Shown here: piece after piece, positions 21,610 through 27,064 of the stretch
Layout of the letters: every line of letters starts with the position of its first letter
Position numbering within the stretch: the first letter of the stretch is position 1
Assembly (NCBI GenBank): GCA_002332905.1
Contig: DDAM01000062.1
Span: 195,741-222,804 of the forward strand
Direction of reading: 5' to 3'
Origin: Firmicutes bacterium UBA2058
Lineage (GTDB): Bacteria > Bacillota > Clostridia > Tissierellales > Sedimentibacteraceae
DNA length: 27,064 nucleotides
Position numbers and translations under genes: made by a program
Notes under the pieces: model-generated
The model's database searches: none
What the model saw: the letters and a program-made list of their open reading frames with translations, nothing else
What the model was told of the DNA's origin: nothing

Positions 21610-23841
21610 TTATATTAATTCATTAATATTATCTACAATAAATCTTTGAGCATTTTGACTGAAATAATTTGTATAATAGGTTTGTTCTTTAAAGTTCTTT
21701 TTCTCAACGCTAGTTATTCCAAGTTCTTCTCCCTTTGAAGTCGGTGACTTCCTTTTGTTTTCATCTTCTTCGATTATTTCAAGATACCCTTTTTCAATGA
21801 GCCAATTATTTAACTTTATTGCGGTGATTTTTCTGCCCTGCTGCATAATTACAACATTGATTTGATCTGCTATTGTGCTTATGGTTACAGGCTCTTCAAA
21901 AATTATAATTTCATTAAAATCAGTCTTAATTTCATCAGCAGTAAGTTTATCATTTTCATTCTGATTATTCTCTATAATTCCTAATTCCTTCTTACTTGTT
22001 ATAAGCTCTAAAAACTTAGCACCGTAGCGTTCAAGTTTTTGCTTGCCTACACCTGAAACTTCTAAAAATTCCTCCTCTGTTTGTGGCATTTTTACACACA
22101 TATCAATTAATGTGCTATCAGAAAATATAAGAAAGGCAGGTACTTTTTGTTCTGTTGCAAGTGATAGTCTCAGTGTCTTTAGGCTTGACAAAAGATTAGC
22201 ATCAACGCTATGTAAATCAACTGTTTTTTTGTTTTTAGATTTAGAAGAAACCTTTTTATCATTTGACGTTTCATTTGCTATAGCTTTATTAAATTTTACT
22301 ACCTTCATGCTAAGAGATTCTTTTTCTTTTAAAAATCTACCTGCAAATTTTCCAAGCTTTAATATTGGGAATTCATCATTTGTAGTATACAAATAATCAT
22401 TTAATATAAGAAAATTTACTACTTCCTTTGCAAATGCATCTGTCTCTGCCATAATGTTATAGGTTGATATTTTATCAAGACCCATGATAAGGATTCTTTT
22501 GTTTTTACTTCCTCTTAATATATCAATAATCATATTTGTTCCAAAGCGTTCTCTAGTCTTTATGACACAAGAAATAATTTTCTGAGCTGGCACAGTAATG
22601 TCTATATCCTCAAACTCTGTTTTACAGTTACTGCAATTATCACAGCTATCCTTTACCTCTTCACCAAAATAATTAATTATATATTGTCTAAGACAAGTAC
22701 TTGTATGGCAGTAATTAGACATGATTTTAAGTCTTTCTCTATCTCTAGCCTTTAGCTCTCTTTCAGAATCTATACTTTCATAGCTTCTATCTTTAGAATT
22801 TTCTATCATATATAAATTAGTTCTTACATCTTGACCACTATATAATAATAAGCAATGAGCCTCGCTACCGTCACGTCCTGCTCTTCCTGCCTCTTGATAA
22901 TAGCTCTCTATATCCTTAGGCATATTGTAATGAACAACAAATGATACGTTAGATTTATCTATACCCATACCAAAAGCATTTGTTGCAACCATAATTCTCC
23001 TGCGGTCATATATAAAATCCTCTTGATTTTCTTTACGCTCCTTATCGGATAAACCAGCATGATATCTTGTTGCTTCATAATCATTATCATTTAAATATTT
23101 ACATACATTTTCAACATTATCTCTTGTTGAGCAGTAAATTATACCTGATTCTTCTTTTCTATCTTTTAAAAAATCCTCTAGGGCTTGATATTTATCATTT
23201 GGTTTTTGAACTTCAAAATATAGATTACTCCTATCAAAACCAGTAACTAATACATAAGGATTATGCAAATTAAGAATGTTAATTATGTCGTCTTTAACCA
23301 GTGATGTAGCAGTTGCTGTGAATGCTGAAATAATTGGTTTAGTTGGAAGCTTATTAATAAAATCTACTATTTGCATATAGCTTGGTCTAAAATCTTGCCC
23401 CCACTGTGATATGCAATGAGCCTCATCGATTGTAATCATAGAAACCTTTAGACTCTCAAGGGCTTCTATAAAGCCATTTACCAACAGTCTTTCTGGTGCA
23501 ACATATATAATTTTATATATACCATTTCTTATATTATCAAGTACGGTAAAGTATTGTTTTTCTGTAAGTGAACTGTTTAGATATGCTGCCTTTATTCCTA
23601 CCTGCGTAAGTGAATTGACTTGATCTTTCATAAGAGAAATAAGAGGCGAAATTACTATTGTTATCCCTTCCAATATCATAGCTGGAATCTGAAAGCATAT
23701 TGATTTTCCGGCACCTGTTGGCATTATGCCAACAACATCTTTATTTGATAAAATATTTTCAATAATTTTGTCCTGACCTACACGCAGGGTATCATATCCA
23801 AAATATTCTTTTAATATTTCTTTTGTTTTTTCTAAATTCAT
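21610..23841 (-). CDS. recQ: ATP-dependent DNA helicase RecQ
   Basis: This 743-aa 3'-5' DNA helicase acts in recombination and fork repair. Visible are Walker A MPTGAGKS (40-47), SPLISLMKDQV, DEAHCISQWGQDFRPSY (from 139), motif V/VI MGIDKSNVSFVVHYNMPKD and YQEAGRAGRDG, then the zinc site (CLRQYIINYF...CDNCSNC), the RQC winged helix, and an HRDC domain (about 560-620, FLEVSGVGKQKLERYGAKF). A further C-terminal part of about 120 residues (ISTIADQINVVIMQQGRKIT, IEKGYLEIIEED) is helical and found in several Firmicute RecQ proteins. ATG 23841 has AGGGGG 6 bases upstream. It is the only gene in its orientation here. Confidence 0.95.
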   Translation of the reverse strand: MNLEKTKEILKEYFGYDTLRVGQDKIIENILSNKDVVGIMPTGAGKSICFQIPAMILEGITIVISPLISLMKDQVNSLTQVGIKAAYLNSSLTEKQYFTVLDNIRNGIYKIIYVAPERLLVNGFIEALESLKVSMITIDEAHCISQWGQDFRPSYMQIVDFINKLPTKPIISAFTATATSLVKDDIINILNLHNPYVLVTGFDRSNLYFEVQKPNDKYQALEDFLKDRKEESGIIYCSTRDNVENVCKYLNDNDYEATRYHAGLSDKERKENQEDFIYDRRRIMVATNAFGMGIDKSNVSFVVHYNMPKDIESYYQEAGRAGRDGSEAHCLLLYSGQDVRTNLYMIENSKDRSYESIDSERELKARDRERLKIMSNYCHTSTCLRQYIINYFGEEVKDSCDNCSNCKTEFEDIDITVPAQKIISCVIKTRERFGTNMIIDILRGSKNKRILIMGLDKISTYNIMAETDAFAKEVVNFLILNDYLYTTNDEFPILKLGKFAGRFLKEKESLSMKVVKFNKAIANETSNDKKVSSKSKNKKTVDLHSVDANLLSSLKTLRLSLATEQKVPAFLIFSDSTLIDMCVKMPQTEEEFLEVSGVGKQKLERYGAKFLELITSKKELGIIENNQNENDKLTADEIKTDFNEIIIFEEPVTISTIADQINVVIMQQGRKITAIKLNNWLIEKGYLEIIEEDENKRKSPTSKGEELGITSVEKKNFKEQTYYTNYFSQNAQRFIVDNINELI

Positions 23842-23992
23842 AGTTTCCCCCTGAGTAATTTTATTATTTAATTATACCACAAAATGATTGAAAACATAGT
23901 TGTAAATTTAAAGCGCGTACAATATAATATAGAAATACTGATTTTAGTATTGCCAATAAAGCATTAAGCCGACTATAGTTTTGGAGAATTTT

Positions 23993-24493
23993 ATGGAAAA
24001 TATAAACACCTTTTTTGAATTTTTAGTTGAGTATGGATCAATTGTATTATTTATTATAGTATTTTTAGAGTATCTAAACCTTCCTGGTCTTCCTTCAGGG
24101 ATAATAATGCCTGCAGCTGGGCTTTTAGTGGCAAAAACAGATGTAAGCTTTTTAATTACTCTCATAATGTCAGTAATCGCTGGTCTACTTGGTAGCTGGG
24201 TTTTATATTTTTTAGGTTCATTCTTCGGTACTCCTACCATAAACTGGCTTAGCAAAAAATTTCCTAAGTCACAAGGTACAATTGACAAAGCTAATTCATA
24301 TATACATAAATATGGCAGCAAAGGAGTTTTCATAACAAGACTTATACCAGTAGCAAGAACAATTATTTCTTTTGTCGGCGGATTTGTTAAAATGAATTTT
24401 ATATCATTTTCAATTTATTCTGCCTTTGGTATAACCATATGGAATTTCGTTTTTATACTAGCAGGATATCTTATCGGAATGTCTATAAACTAA
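23993..24493 (+). CDS. DedA-family membrane protein
   Basis: This 166-aa polytopic protein of the DedA/SNARE-associated family has four to five hydrophobic spans. Family marks are the N-terminal EYLNLPGLPSGIIMPAAGLL, GSWVLYFLGSFFG and the conserved arginine-rich FITRLIPVARTIISFVGG. DedA proteins are thought to act in lipid-carrier or lipid flipping and in membrane homeostasis. ATG 23993 is supported by TGGAG (23982-23986), which overlaps an in-frame TTG at 23981. It is divergent from recQ across about 150 bases and convergent with the LysR gene. Confidence 0.85.
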   Translation: MENINTFFEFLVEYGSIVLFIIVFLEYLNLPGLPSGIIMPAAGLLVAKTDVSFLITLIMSVIAGLLGSWVLYFLGSFFGTPTINWLSKKFPKSQGTIDKANSYIHKYGSKGVFITRLIPVARTIISFVGGFVKMNFISFSIYSAFGITIWNFVFILAGYLIGMSIN

Positions 24494-24770
24494 ATATAAA
24501 TTAAGATAAAAAAAAGAGGACTTGCCTCAATGTCATTAAGTTAAGAGACATTGCTATTAAAATCAGTCTTTCTTTCATATGCTTTTCCTTTACTATTAAG
24601 TTACCTATTGCTAACTCGTGTGTGTAATTGTAAACAAATTTTAATCTTTTAAGTACAATAACATGAGTTAGTCATAGCTAACCACTATTTAAAAAATATA
24701 AGTTAGCCATTGCTGACTATTATATTTAATTATTTTTCTGTTGTCAATTGGTATTTATTTACATTATAAA
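24494..24770. other. Convergent spacer with three related 16-bp boxes and hairpins
   Basis: No gene is seen. GAGG...CCTC (24516-24528) and CAATGTC / GACATTG (24528-24534, 24547-24553) form hairpins just after DedA. Then three copies of a semi-palindrome follow, like GTTAGYCATNGCTAAC: GTTACCTATTGCTAAC (24600-24615), GTTAGTCATAGCTAAC (24667-24682) and GTTAGCCATTGCTGAC (24702-24717). Confidence 0.5.
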
Positions 24771-25643
24771 TTAACAACGATTAAATAACTCAATAAATTT
24801 AGTTGCTGATGCTGAGAGTGTCCTTCTTTTTAGATATGCGTATGCAATACTTCTTTCAGGTAATGGCTCCTCTAGCTCAACTTCATATACTAATCCTTGA
24901 CTTAAATATTCAGTTGAAAACTCTTTTATTACACAGGAAATACCTAAATTGACTTGCGCTAGCTTTAACAGTAGCTCATGTGCACCTAATTCTATTTTTG
25001 GCTGAAGTAGTATTCCACTTTTTGCAAAGTGTTTATCAACGAACTGTCTTGAGCTAGTATTTTTCTCTATTAGTATAAGTGGCATTTGAGCTATTTCTTT
25101 ATCAGAATAAATTTTATCATCCTTTTTTGCTGAGACAAATATGTCGTGCACTTCTAAACATTCCTTTATTGTCAGTGATTCATCAGTTATTGGCATATTT
25201 AAAAACCCTAAATCTATTTGACCTGACTTCATGAGCTCTATCATTTCTAAACTTGTTCTATTTAAAACTTTTATTATAACATTTGGGTACTTTTTATGAA
25301 ATAAAACAAGATAAGGTGTTAGAAAATATTGACTTATTGTATCACTAGCACCGATTATAAGCTCTCCATCCTTTAACTCCTTAAAGTTTAATAATTGGTT
25401 TTCTGCACTTGTAATCAATTCAAGAGCACTATTAATATGTTGATGTAAAATAAGTCCCTCTTTTGTCAATGTCACACTTTTTGCCTGACGTATAAACAGG
25501 GTAGTATCTAATTCCTTTTCTAATGAATTGATAGCTTGTGAAACTGCTGATTGTGTCATAAAAAGGTTCTTTGCCGCTAGTGAAAAGGACAAAGTAGAAG
25601 CTGCTTCGTTAAATATTTTATATTGACCAAGTTTTATGTTCAT
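24771..25643 (-). CDS. LysR-family transcriptional regulator
   Basis: This 290-aa regulator has an N-terminal winged helix-turn-helix (about 5-65, SFSLAAKNLFMTQSAVSQAI as the recognition region) and a C-terminal periplasmic-binding-like effector domain (about 90-290, DGELIIGASDTISQYFLTPY onward). It has no membrane segment. ATG 25643 has AAGGAG 7 bases upstream. It is divergent from the CofE-like gene with a 25-base near-palindrome between them, the normal layout for a LysR regulator and its target. The effector is unknown. Confidence 0.9.
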   Translation of the reverse strand: MNIKLGQYKIFNEAASTLSFSLAAKNLFMTQSAVSQAINSLEKELDTTLFIRQAKSVTLTKEGLILHQHINSALELITSAENQLLNFKELKDGELIIGASDTISQYFLTPYLVLFHKKYPNVIIKVLNRTSLEMIELMKSGQIDLGFLNMPITDESLTIKECLEVHDIFVSAKKDDKIYSDKEIAQMPLILIEKNTSSRQFVDKHFAKSGILLQPKIELGAHELLLKLAQVNLGISCVIKEFSTEYLSQGLVYEVELEEPLPERSIAYAYLKRRTLSASATKFIELFNRC

Positions 25644-25680
25644 ATAAGCTCTCCTTATATCATTTCATTGATTAATTAAT

Positions 25681-25715
25681 TTTACTTATGAATATTATTA
25701 TAATATAATAGTATT
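25681..25715 (+). promoter_or_regulatory. Promoter and LysR-site candidate of the CofE-like gene
   Basis: TTTACT (25681-25686) and TATAAT (25704-25709), spacing 17; a second TATAAT overlaps at 25699-25704. Bases 25691-25715 form a near-perfect 25-bp palindrome (one mismatched pair) over the -10, a candidate site for the LysR protein. Confidence 0.55.
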
Positions 25716-25770
25716 GTAAGTTTGTCAAATAATTTGATTTTAAACCATAAAAGGCATGATGGAGGTAATC

Positions 25771-26961
25771 ATGGAAAGAAAAGTTGGAACTATATCTAGA
25801 GGTATTAGATGCCCTATAATTCGTCAAGGAGATGATTTATCTAAAATAGTTGTTGAAAGTGTATTAGATGCTGCTAAAGCAGAAGGCTTTGAATTAAGAG
25901 ATAGAGATGTTATTTCTATAACTGAATCTATAGTCGCTAGAGCACAAGGAAACTATGCATCTATAGAAGCAATTGCTAAAGATGTAAGACAAAAGCTAGG
26001 CGGAGAAACAATTGGTGTTATATTCCCTATTTTATCACGTAACCGTTTTGCTATCTGCTTAAAAGGAATTGCTATGGGTGCTAAAAAGATTGTATTAATG
26101 TTAAGCTACCCAAGTGACGAGGTTGGAAATGAGCTTGTATCACTAGACGCGCTAGACGAAGCAGGAGTTAACCCATATAGCGATATTCTGACACTTGAAA
26201 GATACAGAGAATTATTTGGAGAAAACAAGCATCCATTTACAGGAGTTGATTATGTTGAATATTATAGTCAGTTAATTAAGGATGCGGGTGCAGAAGTTGA
26301 AATTATATTTGCTAATCAACCAAAAACAATACTAAATTATGCTGATTGCATTGTAAACTGTGATATACACACTCGTGCACGTACTAAAAGAATATTACTT
26401 GCAAACGGAGCTAAAGTCGTTTGCGGATTAGATGATATATTAAATGAAAGCATAGATGGAAACGGATATAATAAGTTGTATGGATTATTAGGCTCAAACA
26501 AATCTACTGAAGATACTATTAAGCTTTTCCCTCGTGAATGTCATGGTTTAGTTGAAGATATTCAAAAACAAATTTTAGCTGCAACAGGAAAATATGTTGA
26601 AGTTATGGTTTATGGTGATGGAGCATTCAAAGACCCTCAAGGTAAGATATGGGAGCTTGCTGACCCAGTTGTATCGCCTGCATACACACAAGGTCTTGAA
26701 GGAACTCCTAACGAATTAAAGCTAAAATATTTAGCTGATAATGACTTCAAGAATTTAAGTGGCGAAGCATTAAAGGAAGCTATATCTAATAGCATAAAGC
26801 AAAAAAATGATAATTTAGTTGGAAACATGGCATCACAAGGTACAACACCAAGACGCTTAACAGACTTAATTGGCTCATTGTGTGACCTAACAAGCGGTTC
26901 AGGAGATAAAGGAACACCTGTTGTTCTTGTTCAAGGATATTTTGATAATTTTACTAGCTAA
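25771..26961 (+). CDS. Coenzyme F420-0:L-glutamate ligase family protein (CofE-like)
   Basis: This 396-aa protein has the CofE/FbiB N-terminal family pattern: a start of the type GTISRGIRCPIIRQGDDLSK and GFELRDRDVISITESIVARA, which in CofE binds GTP and the substrate. In F420 makers, CofE adds glutamates to F420-0. Clostridia of this type are not known to make F420, no other F420 genes are seen here, and the protein is longer than archaeal CofE (about 250 aa) by about 150 residues with FPRECHGLVEDIQKQIL and ELADPVVSPAYTQGLEG. It may ligate an amino acid to another acceptor; that is inference. ATG 25771 has GGAGGT 4 bases upstream. It is probably controlled by the divergent LysR protein. Confidence 0.75.
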   Translation: MERKVGTISRGIRCPIIRQGDDLSKIVVESVLDAAKAEGFELRDRDVISITESIVARAQGNYASIEAIAKDVRQKLGGETIGVIFPILSRNRFAICLKGIAMGAKKIVLMLSYPSDEVGNELVSLDALDEAGVNPYSDILTLERYRELFGENKHPFTGVDYVEYYSQLIKDAGAEVEIIFANQPKTILNYADCIVNCDIHTRARTKRILLANGAKVVCGLDDILNESIDGNGYNKLYGLLGSNKSTEDTIKLFPRECHGLVEDIQKQILAATGKYVEVMVYGDGAFKDPQGKIWELADPVVSPAYTQGLEGTPNELKLKYLADNDFKNLSGEALKEAISNSIKQKNDNLVGNMASQGTTPRRLTDLIGSLCDLTSGSGDKGTPVVLVQGYFDNFTS

Positions 26962-27064
26962 ATAAGAATTATACTGAGTAAGCTTAGTGGATAGTGTACT
27001 TCTTCGACATACTTTTATTACGAATCTAAGTAAAGCAAAGTATATAAAAAAAGTTTATGCGACT

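Noticed and set aside
1..27064. CRISPR arrays, tRNA, rRNA and prophage genes
   Set aside because: I searched by eye for regular spaced repeats, tRNA-like cloverleaf ends, rRNA core sequence and phage structural genes and found none. The only tandem repeats are the 121-bp duplication and the three 16-bp boxes.

Overview
The window is AT-rich DNA from a low-GC Gram-positive bacterium, most likely a spore-forming member of the Clostridia. The signs are strong AGGAGG-type ribosome binding sites, a T-box leader on thrS, an ECF sigma factor paired with a DUF4179-type anti-sigma protein, an SLH surface protein, spore-surface-like repeat proteins and a CPC_1213-like small protein. I cannot name the genus. 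All assignments come from reading the sequence; no database search was run.

Layout. 1-1763: the end of a repetitive, probably spore-surface protein gene whose 3' end is tandemly duplicated, a 361-aa protein built of the same kind of repeat, and two miniature membrane-peptide ORFs. 1814-3245: a leftward azoreductase gene, a 58-aa ORF and a short gene remnant. 3309-5372: a leftward YczE-like membrane protein and HAD phosphatase operon, divergent from a Crp/Fnr (YeiL-like) regulator, with two palindromes between them. 5409-8333: a leftward XRE-TPR regulator divergent from a methyltransferase-nitroreductase operon, again with clear palindromic sites between them.

8386-11038 is the most interesting part. 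Matching IS256-type terminal inverted repeats bound 2653 bp and are flanked by an identical 8-bp direct repeat (TTTAGATT at 8378-8385 and 11039-11046). The segment carries a decayed, truncated IS256-family transposase, a third internal copy of the terminal repeat, and two divergent cargo genes: a membrane-anchored 186-aa protein and a secreted 328-aa protein, neither of which I recognise. It looks like a transposon with passenger genes that inserted directly behind the nitroreductase terminator.

11065-17437: an ECF sigma/anti-sigma pair (leftward), a small conserved hydrophilic protein, a large SLH/Ig-like surface protein and a coiled-coil protein of unknown function. 17531-19125: gene relics, including an internally deleted HAD phosphatase, then an MFS exporter. 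19150-21384: a threonine T-box leader (specifier ACC) and thrS. 21610-24493: recQ (leftward) and a DedA-family gene. 24494-25643: three related 16-bp boxes and a LysR regulator. 25771-26961: a gene of the F420-0:glutamate ligase (CofE) family, divergent from the LysR gene. The remaining 103 bases hold nothing I can identify.
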